Of a stretch of 58,141 nt of DNA, positions 49,931-58,141 are shown piece after piece. A program made the translations under genes and the position numbers. Numbering within the stretch: position 1 is the first letter of the stretch; the number at the start of each line of letters is the position of its first letter. This DNA is from JALHST01 sp038316335 (GTDB taxonomy: Bacteria > Bacteroidota > Bacteroidia > Flavobacteriales > Flavobacteriaceae): assembly GCA_038316335.1 (NCBI GenBank), contig JBBQAM010000024.1:1-58141 (forward strand). The letters run 5' to 3'. The notes beneath the pieces are model-generated. The model was not told the DNA's origin, made no database searches, and was given only the letters and a program-made list of their open reading frames with translations.

Positions 49931-50695
49931 TTATTGCCCTTTGTATTTTACAATGGCTTCCTTGATCTTTTCGATACGATTCTCGGGATCAGGATGTGTG
50001 CTTTGAAACTCGGGAACCCTATTTGGGCCGGAAGCGGCTTTTAGGATTTCCATCACCTTGATCATCTCATAGGGGTCATAGCCCGATTGTATCATAAAGA
50101 GCACACCAAGGTCGTCACTTTCCAACTCATCCCCCCGCCCATTTTTCAATAAGGTGTTCTGACCAATGTTCCCCACGATATCACCCGCAGCGGCCCCGAC
50201 CGAGGCGCCCATTGAAATTGTTTTCCAAAAATCACCTTCGGCGATACGTTCTGCTGAATGCCTCCCGATGACATGGCCTATCTCGTGCCCTAAAACTCCG
50301 GCCAATTGGGCCTCATTGAGTTTTTTAAAGAGGGCATACGTAATAAATACGGGTCCGCCAGGCAAGGCAAAGGCGTTGATCGTCTTGTCATCCGCCAAAA
50401 GATGAAATTCATATTTATAGGGGGTTTCCCGGGCGATACTATGCTGAACTAATCTGTTCCCAACTTGGTCTACCCGTGCCTGGAGATTTTCATCTGGGTA
50501 GAGGCCCCCATATTCGCGTGCCATTTCGGGAGAACTTTGCAGCCCAATCGCAATTTCTTGTTCAGGTGACATATTAATCGTCTGCACCCTACCCGTATAG
50601 GGGTTTTCTTCCTTGCTACTGCAGCGTTGTATAAAGGCAAATGCCACAATGGCCAGACCAATGAAAATTCTGATTTTCCAACTACTTTTTCTCAT
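49931..50695 (-). CDS. M48-family metallopeptidase (BepA/LoiP-like)
   Basis: A 254-residue zinc metalloprotease with an N-terminal hydrophobic anchor (residues 9-21). A cysteine follows (C25, FIQRC), but an arginine before it makes lipidation doubtful. The zinc motif HEIGH is at residues 137-141, followed by the third-ligand region DELESDD (about 189-195). The sequence YTGRVQTINMSPEQEIAIG and the end STHPDPENRIEKI are typical for periplasmic M48 proteases that survey outer-membrane proteins. It stands directly downstream of the M15 peptidase gene by 40 bases. Confidence 0.9.
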   Translation of the reverse strand: MRKSSWKIRIFIGLAIVAFAFIQRCSSKEENPYTGRVQTINMSPEQEIAIGLQSSPEMAREYGGLYPDENLQARVDQVGNRLVQHSIARETPYKYEFHLLADDKTINAFALPGGPVFITYALFKKLNEAQLAGVLGHEIGHVIGRHSAERIAEGDFWKTISMGASVGAAAGDIVGNIGQNTLLKNGRGDELESDDLGVLFMIQSGYDPYEMIKVMEILKAASGPNRVPEFQSTHPDPENRIEKIKEAIVKYKGQ

Positions 50696-50735
50696 ATTCG
50701 TTGTGGATCCGTGCAGATATCAAAATACGAAAGGC

Positions 50736-51470
50736 TCATAAAAGAGTTGTATTGATGTCTAATATATTATTTTGGATATACGAATTTATAAACCCCGTGG
50801 TAAAATATTCGGATCCCGATAAGTCCTGTACTTTTAAAAACTTTAGGATATTCATTTTTCGATACGCGGTCAACATGGGAATAGAAATAGGGGCATAGCT
50901 ATAATGCCAAGGCTCATATTTAAACCCTTTACGCTTGGGTTCCTTGGTATAGACCAAGTAAAAACCGAATTTTTCAGAGTTGGCATCCATCCAAGTCTTA
51001 AAGGCCTCGTAGGGCCCCCCGGTCTCAAATTTTTCGGGATCCAAAACATCGCCGTCTACTTTACGATACCCATCAACGATATCGGCATCGGTACCCCAAT
51101 GATGTCTGCTGGTTCCCGGGATGGTCGAATATTCGATGATCTTGTCGATTGCGGCCATTGGTTTCATCCCATCTACGTCAGTATATTGTTGGTATTTTCG
51201 TTCCCAAATTTCCTCTTGACGGTCATAACTACGGTAACTAGAAACTATTTTTAGATCAATGCCATCACTATAGGCCGCTTTTTTCATTGCTAAAAAGGCA
51301 TCGTAGGCTTCTTTCCGAAGGTTGATACCATCGCCATAAAGTGTAATATCCGCCTTTCCGGTAAGTTCGTCGGTAGTGTATTCTATTTCCTGTGAAAATG
51401 GGGAATAGGGTAGGATACCTATGGCCAAACTACCGATGCCACTTTGCTTTAAGAATGTTCTTCGTTGCAT
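50736..51470 (-). CDS. M15-family D-alanyl-D-alanine carboxypeptidase (VanY-like)
   Basis: A 244-residue zinc carboxypeptidase acting on peptidoglycan stem peptides. Its N-terminus looks like a Tat-type signal (QRRTFLKQSG, then a hydrophobic run). Zinc-site motifs are SRHHWGTDAD (residues 121-130; histidine and aspartate ligands) and EPWHYSY (third ligand, near residue 195). IVSSYRSYDRQEEIW is also typical. An exact -7 box lies 44 bases upstream. The M48 gene follows 40 bases downstream. Confidence 0.9.
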   Translation of the reverse strand: MQRRTFLKQSGIGSLAIGILPYSPFSQEIEYTTDELTGKADITLYGDGINLRKEAYDAFLAMKKAAYSDGIDLKIVSSYRSYDRQEEIWERKYQQYTDVDGMKPMAAIDKIIEYSTIPGTSRHHWGTDADIVDGYRKVDGDVLDPEKFETGGPYEAFKTWMDANSEKFGFYLVYTKEPKRKGFKYEPWHYSYAPISIPMLTAYRKMNILKFLKVQDLSGSEYFTTGFINSYIQNNILDINTTLL

Positions 51471-51513
51471 GTCTGATAGATCTTAGTGAATGAAACCTCG
51501 GTTGGTCCCAATG

Positions 51514-51521
51514 CAAAGATA
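51514..51521 (-). promoter_or_regulatory. -7 box of the M15 peptidase promoter
   Basis: TATCTTTG on the minus strand matches TAnnTTTG exactly, 44 bases before the ATG. It shows that M15-M48 is transcribed separately from the collagen-like operon upstream. Confidence 0.5.
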
Positions 51522-51666
51522 CTGCCAAATGCTTTTATTTGACATATAATTGAAAATCGAAATAGGGCCAAGGAAGGATGATCACCCAAGAAACATGCGA
51601 AAAGGGGTGCTAGTATTGTGGGTTTGTTCGTGACTAGTGCTGCTTTTAGGCCGAGTTCAGCTCCTG

Positions 51667-52839
51667 TTAATTTTTGTCGTTTGTAGAGATATAGAGATAT
51701 CCTTGGTGTTTTTTGCGTAGGTCATTGAAGGTAATTATGTAAAAATAGATACCAGATTCAAGCCCGGATTCCCTGTCAATGACCGATTGCCGATTCGATT
51801 TACCGTCAAACTCATTGTGGTAATTCGATTTTGAATAGACCATGACACCATATCGGTTAAATATCTGAATGTTGTTATCCTGTGATTTTTCAATGCCTTC
51901 AAGTACTAAAAAATCGTTCTTCCCATCCCCATTGGGGGTCATAAAGTAATTGGCGAGTTCAATGGTCGAAAAATCCTGAAGTTTATCGTCGTTGCCGCCC
52001 AAAGTAATAATTTCATAGTCATTGGGCACAAAAAGGTCCGAAGTGACTGAACCATAGGCCATACTCCCCTGTACATCGGTGTTGCCCAGATTCACCCAGG
52101 TTTTCTGCTCCTTATGCCATCCCACAACTTTCAGATCACTTACGTATTCTGCCAAGGTGCGCACGTTGCTCCAGTCATCCCAGGTTAGGGTAACCCTAGC
52201 AGGCGCATCGCCTTCGAGATGCCAAAATTCGCGATTACTCACCGATAGGAATTCACTGGCTTTTTTTGATGTCAAAAAGCTTTTGCCATAACTGGAATTC
52301 GTGTTGGGGTCTGCATAAAAATAGGCACATTTTGCCAACGTAGTCGGGGTCGTTGAAGCGATGCCCAAGGTTCTTAATCTATTATCGTCCCCAACCGGAA
52401 AAATAAAGGATTTCTTATTGGTCATGGCGGCATATCCGTCTACGTACGACACATCATTTTCTCCTACATAGAAAGCACTATCAATGAAGTTCGAAAAGAC
52501 ATTCGTACGATTTCGCGGCGTTATGATATCTCCGGTAATTAGATTCCCGTTGTTCGTAACCCCAATGGCCGTGTCTAAATAGAGACCGTCATCGACTAGG
52601 ATCTCAGCATCGTAGAAAACGGGTATAAAAGCTCCAGAAACCCTGAGGGATCGGTCATAGCCGTAAAATCCGACCATCCCGGAATTTTTATCAAAACTGC
52701 CGTCGTTGATCAAGTCGGTATGGAACCCCAAGGCGCCCGAACCATGCATTTGCAAAGGGCCATAGTTATGTACGGCCTCCTGGGAGCGAACAAGAACTCC
52801 TAGTCCAAGCAAAAAGGTTACCAACCAGACTTTTATCAT
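51667..52839 (-). CDS. Secreted protein with T9SS type B (gliding) C-terminal domain
   Basis: A 390-residue exported protein with a signal peptide (MIKVWLVTFLLGLGVLVRSQ). The middle is rich in beta strands and Asn/Thr. The last 100 residues form the gliding-motility-type sorting domain: NYFMTPNGDGKNDFLVLEGIE, NNIQIFNRYGVMVYSKSNYHNEFDGKS, and SGIYFYIITFNDLRKKHQGYLYI. This domain directs export through the T9SS and, in known cases, needs a PorP/SprF-like partner, which is not next to it here. The start is one base after the stop of the 52841 gene, so it is the last gene of the three-gene operon. Confidence 0.88.
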   Translation of the reverse strand: MIKVWLVTFLLGLGVLVRSQEAVHNYGPLQMHGSGALGFHTDLINDGSFDKNSGMVGFYGYDRSLRVSGAFIPVFYDAEILVDDGLYLDTAIGVTNNGNLITGDIITPRNRTNVFSNFIDSAFYVGENDVSYVDGYAAMTNKKSFIFPVGDDNRLRTLGIASTTPTTLAKCAYFYADPNTNSSYGKSFLTSKKASEFLSVSNREFWHLEGDAPARVTLTWDDWSNVRTLAEYVSDLKVVGWHKEQKTWVNLGNTDVQGSMAYGSVTSDLFVPNDYEIITLGGNDDKLQDFSTIELANYFMTPNGDGKNDFLVLEGIEKSQDNNIQIFNRYGVMVYSKSNYHNEFDGKSNRQSVIDRESGLESGIYFYIITFNDLRKKHQGYLYISTNDKN

Positions 52840-52840
52840 C

Positions 52841-54460
52841 TTATCGTAATTTGTTTATCATAAAACTAGATTCCCCGGAACCACTAAATTGAACGGTGCC
52901 CGAATTTGCCTCACGGTAGGTTATGATCGTAATGACGTCATTGGCATTCAATTGCAGAATCTCATTAACATGAATACTTGATTGGTCATGGCCGCTTGTA
53001 AAACGAATATATCCAGAAGCGCCTTTGGCACTAATTGCCGTTCCATTCACTGCAATTCTTGCATTGACGTTTGTTCTTTGGTCTGAATTTCCAGAAGAGC
53101 TAATTCCCCATAAGGAAAGGTTCGCCCGGATGTCATATCTTCCTGTTTCCTTCACGATTAAAGTATTACCACTTACTTGGTACAGGTTATTACCATCGTC
53201 CTTATAATTTTCAGTGCCAAAGATTGGAGCTATGGTATTATCGACGTTTAAGTCGGTAGAAGTATTCGTATTCGTCCATCTTCCCCCATAATTAATCTTT
53301 AAATACGCTCCACCGTCGGTTCCTATCTTGATACTATTATTGGCATCGGTCGACACTACCTTTGCGGTTTGGGTGACCGCACTCTCATTCACATAGCTAA
53401 TGATACCGGTCGTGGTATTTTGGGTCAAGTTGGTTACTACTCCAGCAGCCGATGAAGAAATTGAATTCCAGCTACTGCCATTGCTTTGCAGCCAAAGTGT
53501 ATTTTGGGCACCGATTTGGGTGGCATTGCTGCCTGCATTATCAATATAGGTGCTAATGGTCCTGGCCGCATTGGTGGTATTTTTAATGACATACATCCTT
53601 CCTGCTGCACTATTGGCCGCTGGTAGGGTGACACTTATGTTCGAATTGATGAGTACGGTATAGTGGCTTTCATCAAGCGTTATATTGCTGGTGGGGGTTA
53701 GGGTCGCGGTCGACAAAGATCCATTTATTTGCAAGGTAGAATTGGCCAAGGCACTCGTTGCGATACCCACCCTTGGTTTCGCATCCTGTGCATCTGAACT
53801 GCCCTGTATTCGCATAAGTTCTTTTAACAATTGGTCTCGATAATCATATCTTTTGAAGATAAAGGGTTCTGCACCATCATCCCCGATTATAAATTCGACC
53901 TGGCCATTGTTGGCCGTACCTGCCGATCCTATTTCAAAGAAATCGGTTCCCGCTGCACTGCCCTTCAATCTAAAATTACCGTCTGAATTCGTAAAGAACA
54001 TCGGTTTATAGAAACTTGCTGCATCTGCTTGAAACTGCAAGGCAGCAGTCCCGTTATTGCCCTTTATATAGGTAACATATTGGTTCGCGTCGGTATAGTC
54101 GGGATAGGCCTGGACCAAGCCCAACGTCTGCCTTCTTCCGAACTGAAGGGTACTGACATTGTTTGACCGGATGTCCATAGCGACATCATTCGTCGTACCA
54201 AGAAAGCTGGCGCCGGCCGTGGCCACATTCCCAGTCAACAACCAATTGTCGTTGCTCGATTTTACCCAAGCAGTACCATTATAAACGTACAGATTTTGAG
54301 TATCGGTATTGTAAAGTAACGAGCCTTCATAGGAACCGACGATGCTGTTCATTTCGGTGGTTGTTGCCTTTGTTAATCCTAAAATCAGATTGGGATCGAT
54401 CTGGGCGCTTAAACCGAGGCAAGCAAATAAGGCGATATATGTTAATTTGATTCGTAGCAT
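52841..54460 (-). CDS. Exported modular protein with C1q/TNF-like C-terminus
   Basis: A 539-residue protein with a signal peptide (MLRIKLTYIALFACLGLSAQ). The N-terminal part resembles the head of flavobacterial adhesin-like proteins (SYEGSLLYNTDTQNLYVYNGTAWVKSS), then beta-rich repeats. At about residues 345-395 lies TNLTQNTTTGIISYVNES with SIKIGTDGGAYL, also present in the collagen-like protein. The last 140 residues (from NVDNTIAPIF) have the strand pattern of a C1q/TNF jelly roll: YQVSGNTLIVKETGRYDIRANLS, ARIAVNG, SIHVNEILQLNANDVITI and SGSGESSFMINKL. Such domains form trimers. It has no T9SS sorting domain. It lies 5 bases after the collagen-like gene and one base before the T9SS cargo gene. 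Confidence 0.75.
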   Translation of the reverse strand: MLRIKLTYIALFACLGLSAQIDPNLILGLTKATTTEMNSIVGSYEGSLLYNTDTQNLYVYNGTAWVKSSNDNWLLTGNVATAGASFLGTTNDVAMDIRSNNVSTLQFGRRQTLGLVQAYPDYTDANQYVTYIKGNNGTAALQFQADAASFYKPMFFTNSDGNFRLKGSAAGTDFFEIGSAGTANNGQVEFIIGDDGAEPFIFKRYDYRDQLLKELMRIQGSSDAQDAKPRVGIATSALANSTLQINGSLSTATLTPTSNITLDESHYTVLINSNISVTLPAANSAAGRMYVIKNTTNAARTISTYIDNAGSNATQIGAQNTLWLQSNGSSWNSISSSAAGVVTNLTQNTTTGIISYVNESAVTQTAKVVSTDANNSIKIGTDGGAYLKINYGGRWTNTNTSTDLNVDNTIAPIFGTENYKDDGNNLYQVSGNTLIVKETGRYDIRANLSLWGISSSGNSDQRTNVNARIAVNGTAISAKGASGYIRFTSGHDQSSIHVNEILQLNANDVITIITYREANSGTVQFSGSGESSFMINKLR

Positions 54461-54465
54461 TCCTA

Positions 54466-57400
54466 TTATAGATCTAAGATTGTGAACATAAATTCTGAAT
54501 CGTACCGTGCCCGGTCAGTGGCCCCATTGTCATTATCACCGATAATCACTTCAAAATTAGTGGTGGTTTGGTTTTCATAGGCGATACCTGGGTCATCATT
54601 GCCAATTCCACCACGTCCGGGTTGGGAAAGTTGAATGATGTAATTCGCATCCGAAACCATTCCCGAAGGGAGGTTTACCCGATATCTACCAACGCTTAGG
54701 CGTGTGATCGTTACTCCTGATGTACCTTTTATGACGGTGCCAGTGGCGCCAATTTTACCAAAGGCCTTAATCGGACTTGCATAATAGGCACCTCCATTGG
54801 CCCCTACTGAGATTGCATTCGTTGTCTCTGTTGCTACGGTGTTCGCAGTTTGTAAGGCACTTATTTCATTGGTATAGGTTATAACGCCCGTAGTAGTATT
54901 TTGGGCAAGATTGGTTGTAATGTTGGTGGCCGGATCTCCTGCATCCCCTTTGTCTCCTTTCGGACCAATCGCTCCATCCACGCCATCTGCACCATCAGCG
55001 CCTGCGGGGCCGGTCAATCCTATCGGGCCTTGCGGGCCTACTGCACCATCAGCACCATCTGCTCCAGTAGGACCGGTCAAACCTATCGGGCCTTGTGGGC
55101 CTACTGCGCCATCAACACCATCGGTTCCAGCGGGACCTTGTGGGCCAACTGCACCATCTGCACCGGTATCTCCTTTGTCTCCTTTATCTCCTTGTATTCC
55201 CTGTGGGCCGGTCAAGCCAATCGGGCCTTGTGGGCCTACTGCACCGTCAACACCATCAATTCCGGCAGGACCTTGCGGGCCTACGGCACCATCTGCTCCA
55301 GCGGGGCCTGTCAATCCAATAGGGCCTTGTGGGCCAACTGCACCATCTGCTCCTGTTAATCCTATCGGGCCTTGCGGGCCTACTGCACCATCAGCACCAT
55401 CTGCTCCAGCGGGGCCTGTCAATCCAATAGGGCCTTGTGGGCCAACTGCACCATCTGCACCTGTTAATCCTATCGGGCCTTGTGGGCCGACTGCTCCGTC
55501 AATACCATTTATACCATCCGCACCAGCAGGGCCTTGTGGACCTACTGCACCATCTGCTCCTGTCAATCCGATCGGGCCTTGTGGGCCTACCGCTCCGTCT
55601 ATACCATTTGTTCCATCAGCTCCAGCGGGGCCTGTTAATCCAATTGGGCCTTGTGGGCCAACTGCACCGTCAGCACCATCTGCACCAGCGGGACCGGTCA
55701 AACCGATCGGGCCTTGTGGGCCTACCGCTCCGTCTATACCATTTGTTCCATCAGCTCCAGCGGGTCCTGTTAATCCAATTGGGCCTTGTGGGCCAACTGC
55801 ACCATCTGCACCAGCGGGACCGGTCAAACCTATCGGGCCTTGTGGGCCTGCGGCGCCATCGGCACCGTCAACACCGTCCGCTCCGGCAGGGCCTTGTGGG
55901 CCGACTGCGCCATCGGCACCATCAGCACCAGCGGGGCCTGTCAATCCAATAGGGCCTTGTGGGCCTACTGCGCCATCAACACCATCGGTTCCAGCGGGAC
56001 CTTGTGGGCCAACTGCACCATCTGCGCCGGTATCTCCTTTGTCTCCTTTATCTCCTTGTATTCCCTGTGGGCCGGTCAAACCAATCGGGCCTTGTGGGCC
56101 TACTGCACCGTCAACACCATCAATTCCGGCAGGACCTTGCGGGCCAACCGCACCATCTGCTCCAGCGGGACCAGTCAAACCTATTGGTCCTTGAGGGCCT
56201 ACTGCACCGTCAACACCATCTGCACCAGCGGGGCCTGTTAATCCTATCGGGCCTTGTGGACCTACTGCACCATCTGCTCCGTCAATACCATTCGTACCAT
56301 TAATTCCATCAGTGCCATTGGCACCATCGGCTCCAGCTGGACCTTGTGGACCTACTGCACCATCTGCTCCAGTTAATCCGATCGGGCCTTGAGGACCAAC
56401 TGCACCATCTGCTCCAGTTAATCCGATCGGGCCTTGAGGACCAACTGCGCCATCAACACCATCTGCACCGGCAGGGCCTTGAGGGCCTACCGCTCCGTCT
56501 ATACCATTTGTTCCATCCGTTCCAGCGGGTCCGGTCAATCCAATAGGTCCTTGTGGGCCAACAGCTCCGTCAGCACCATCCGCACCAGCAGGTCCTTGTG
56601 GACCAACTGCTCCATCTGCTCCAGTTAATCCGATCGGGCCTTGTGGGCCAACGGCACCATCGGCTCCGTCAATACCATTCGTACCATTTATTCCATCCGT
56701 TCCAGCTGGGCCTTGTGGGCCAACTGCACCATCGATTCCATTTGTACCATCAATTCCATTCGCTCCGGCAGGGCCTTGAGGGCCTACTGCGCCATCAACA
56801 CCATCGGCTCCAGCGGGTCCAGTCAAACCAATAGGACCTTGTGGGCCTACCGCTCCGTCAACGCCATCGGCGCCATCTGCTCCAGCGGGGCCTGTTAATC
56901 CTATGGGACCTTGCGGGCCTACTGCGCCATCAACACCATCGGTTCCAGCGGGACCTTGTGGGCCAACTGCACCATCTGCACCGGTATCTCCTTTGTCTCC
57001 TTTATCTCCTTGTATTCCCTGTGGGCCTGTCAGTCCGATTGGGCCTTGTGGGCCTACTGCTCCATCAACACCATCAGCGCCATCTGCTCCAGCGGGTCCT
57101 GTCAATCCTATTGGGCCTTGCGGGCCGACTGCTCCGTCGGTACCATCATTTCCGGCAGGGCCTTGTGGGCCTACTGCACCATCAATACCATCAGAACCGG
57201 CGGGTCCAGTTAAACCTATGGGGCCTTGAGGGCCAACTGCACCATCTGCACCGGTATCTCCTTTGTCTCCTTTATCTCCTTGTATTCCCTGTGGGCCGGT
57301 CAGTCCGATTGGGCCTTGTGGGCCTACTGCTCCATCGATTCCATTTGTACCATCAATTCCATTTGCTCCGGCAGGTCCTTGCGGTCCTTGTGGGCCAACT

Positions 57401-58141
57401 GCTCCATCAACACCATCGGCTCCAGCGGGGCCTTGAAGGCCTACTGCACCATCTGCTCCTGTCAGTCCGATCGGTCCTTGTGGGCCGACTGCTCCGTCAG
57501 CACCATCAGCGCCTGCGGGGCCGGTCAAACCTATCGGGCCTTGTGGGCCAACTGCACCATCTGCACCATCAACACCTTCAGCGCCTGCGGGGCCGGTCAA
57601 ACCTATCGGGCCTTGCGGACCTACGGCACCATCAACTCCATCAGCACCATCAGCACCAGCGGGTCCGGTCAAACCTATCGGGCCTTGTGGGCCTACTGCG
57701 CCGTCAACACCATCAACTCCTGCAGGGCCTTTCGGGCCTACTGCACCGTCAATACCATCAGCACCATCTGCTCCAGCGGGACCAGTCAAACCTATTGGTC
57801 CTTGTGGGCCTACTGCGCCGTCAATACCATCAGCACCATCTGCTCCGGTCAAACCTATCGGGCCTTGTGGGCCTACTGCGCCATCAGCGCCATCCGCACC
57901 AGCAGGGCCGGTCAAACCTATTGGGCCTTGAGGGCCGACTGCACCATCTGCTCCTGTTAATCCGATCGGGCCTTGAGGGCCTACTGCTCCATCGATTCCA
58001 TTTGTACCATCGATTCCATTTGTACCATCAATTCCATTTGCTCCGGCAGGTCCTTGCGGGCCGACTGCTCCGTCAACGCCATCGGCGCCATCTGCTCCAG
58101 AGGGGCCTGTCAATCCAAGAGGTCCGTCTGCTACATCTGCA
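54466..58141 (-). CDS. Giant collagen-like (Gly-X-Y) surface protein, 5' end missing
   Basis: At least 1224 codons are visible; the frame is open to the window end, so the start is missing (a TTG at 58113 is internal). About 1070 residues are uninterrupted Gly-X-Y triplets, mostly GPQGPIGLTGPAGADG and GADGAVG in varied order, with four copies of GIQGDKGDKGDTG. The last 154 residues are a globular end: TNLAQNTTTGVITYTNE, ISVGANGGAYY, then a beta-rich part (GRYRVNLPSG, YIIQLSQPGRGG, FEVIIGDNDNG, EFMFTILDL). Collagen triplets imply a triple-helical rod, and the end domain is the likely trimer-forming and folding unit. The N-terminal signal is not visible. It is the first known gene of the operon with the 52841 and 51667 genes. 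Confidence 0.9.
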   Translation of the reverse strand, partial: ADVADGPLGLTGPSGADGADGVDGAVGPQGPAGANGIDGTNGIDGTNGIDGAVGPQGPIGLTGADGAVGPQGPIGLTGPAGADGADGAVGPQGPIGLTGADGADGIDGAVGPQGPIGLTGPAGADGADGIDGAVGPKGPAGVDGVDGAVGPQGPIGLTGPAGADGADGVDGAVGPQGPIGLTGPAGAEGVDGADGAVGPQGPIGLTGPAGADGADGAVGPQGPIGLTGADGAVGLQGPAGADGVDGAVGPQGPQGPAGANGIDGTNGIDGAVGPQGPIGLTGPQGIQGDKGDKGDTGADGAVGPQGPIGLTGPAGSDGIDGAVGPQGPAGNDGTDGAVGPQGPIGLTGPAGADGADGVDGAVGPQGPIGLTGPQGIQGDKGDKGDTGADGAVGPQGPAGTDGVDGAVGPQGPIGLTGPAGADGADGVDGAVGPQGPIGLTGPAGADGVDGAVGPQGPAGANGIDGTNGIDGAVGPQGPAGTDGINGTNGIDGADGAVGPQGPIGLTGADGAVGPQGPAGADGADGAVGPQGPIGLTGPAGTDGTNGIDGAVGPQGPAGADGVDGAVGPQGPIGLTGADGAVGPQGPIGLTGADGAVGPQGPAGADGANGTDGINGTNGIDGADGAVGPQGPIGLTGPAGADGVDGAVGPQGPIGLTGPAGADGAVGPQGPAGIDGVDGAVGPQGPIGLTGPQGIQGDKGDKGDTGADGAVGPQGPAGTDGVDGAVGPQGPIGLTGPAGADGADGAVGPQGPAGADGVDGADGAAGPQGPIGLTGPAGADGAVGPQGPIGLTGPAGADGTNGIDGAVGPQGPIGLTGPAGADGADGAVGPQGPIGLTGPAGADGTNGIDGAVGPQGPIGLTGADGAVGPQGPAGADGINGIDGAVGPQGPIGLTGADGAVGPQGPIGLTGPAGADGADGAVGPQGPIGLTGADGAVGPQGPIGLTGPAGADGAVGPQGPAGIDGVDGAVGPQGPIGLTGPQGIQGDKGDKGDTGADGAVGPQGPAGTDGVDGAVGPQGPIGLTGPTGADGADGAVGPQGPIGLTGPAGADGADGVDGAIGPKGDKGDAGDPATNITTNLAQNTTTGVITYTNEISALQTANTVATETTNAISVGANGGAYYASPIKAFGKIGATGTVIKGTSGVTITRLSVGRYRVNLPSGMVSDANYIIQLSQPGRGGIGNDDPGIAYENQTTTNFEVIIGDNDNGATDRARYDSEFMFTILDL
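54931..58141. repeat. Low-complexity Gly-X-Y coding array
   Basis: About 3.2 kb made of short units with a nine-base period, coding Gly-X-Y on the minus strand. The GC content is much higher than the flanking DNA. The array leaves long open frames on the plus strand too, which are by-products. Confidence 0.85.
55165..57302. repeat. Four long direct repeats inside the collagen-like gene
   Basis: A block of about 48 bases coding GPQGIQGDKGDKGDTG recurs nearly unchanged, beginning at 55165, 56029, 56983 and 57253. The distances are 864, 954 and 270 bases, all multiples of nine, so triplet phase is kept. The first two copies lie in a larger block of about 230 bases (near 55080-55310 and 55944-56174) that is almost identical. 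Confidence 0.8.

Noticed and set aside
54911..56194. Plus-strand open frame of 427 codons rich in Pro, Gly and Cys
   Set aside because: It is the antisense of the collagen array. Gly-X-Pro codons read backwards give Pro/Gly codons and few stops, so long frames arise without selection.
55165..57302. Regular repeats that might suggest a CRISPR array
   Set aside because: The repeats keep a nine-base coding phase, there are no unique spacers, and no cas gene is present.
56903..57960. Further plus-strand frames in the collagen array
   Set aside because: Same cause as the longer antisense frame; no signal peptide, promoter or known domain.

Overview
The window looks like a chromosomal segment of a marine member of the Flavobacteriaceae (Bacteroidota), perhaps near Maribacter, Zobellia or Arenibacter; the genus is a guess. 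The evidence is a complete Na+-translocating NADH:quinone reductase operon, type IX secretion (T9SS) and gliding parts (PorT/SprT-like protein, T9SS plug protein, a type B C-terminal sorting domain), a short RpoD, an AccD without its zinc finger, a lipoprotein TamA (TamL), and promoters of the Bacteroidota type (TAnnTTTG -7 box) in front of many genes. I saw no rRNA, tRNA, insertion sequence or CRISPR array.

Layout. 1-2.3 kb: start of a membrane protein, an orphan tyrosine recombinase and a divergent small zinc-ribbon gene, with nested inverted repeats between them. 2.3-13.3 kb: outer-membrane and exported proteins (barrel protein, Tat-exported Gfo/Idh/MocA oxidoreductase, 11-Asp-box propeller, c-type haem lipoprotein) around rpe-ypdA. 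13.3-25.6 kb: core genes, mostly minus strand (VF530-trmL-VOC, rpoD, rpsO-pnp, accD, fbaA, tamL, ubiE-porT), with an rRNA/tRNA methylase on plus. 25.7-32.4 kb: trkA-trkH, desaturase-aspartate aminotransferase, rsmG, DinB-like protein. 33-37.9 kb: small lipoprotein, pruA-VOC, apaG, a broken membrane-protein gene and the T9SS plug gene. 38-45.6 kb: nqrABCDEF, a small conserved gene and apbE. ApbE attaches the covalent FMN groups of NqrB and NqrC, so these genes form one functional unit, but a strong terminator separates nqrF from the last two genes. 45.6-51.5 kb: methyltransferase, map, gpmI, an ankyrin protein, a very small membrane protein, M48 and M15 peptidases. 51.7-58.1 kb: a tightly packed minus-strand operon for a giant collagen-like protein (5' end outside the window), a protein with a C1q/TNF-like end, and a T9SS type B cargo.

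The best candidate for something undescribed is this last operon. Its first two products share a sequence module just before their C-terminal domains, and the third carries a T9SS sorting signal, which suggests a secreted surface fibre made of several parts. Other points worth attention are the terminator placed five bases before the gene that follows nqrF, a 32-codon ORF coupled to trkA by an ATGA overlap, the inverted repeats beside the recombinase, tamL without tamB, and a decayed DUF3667-like gene.

Starts were adjusted by hand where promoters, signal peptides or family starts argued for it. All family names come from memory and motif reading; no database was searched.
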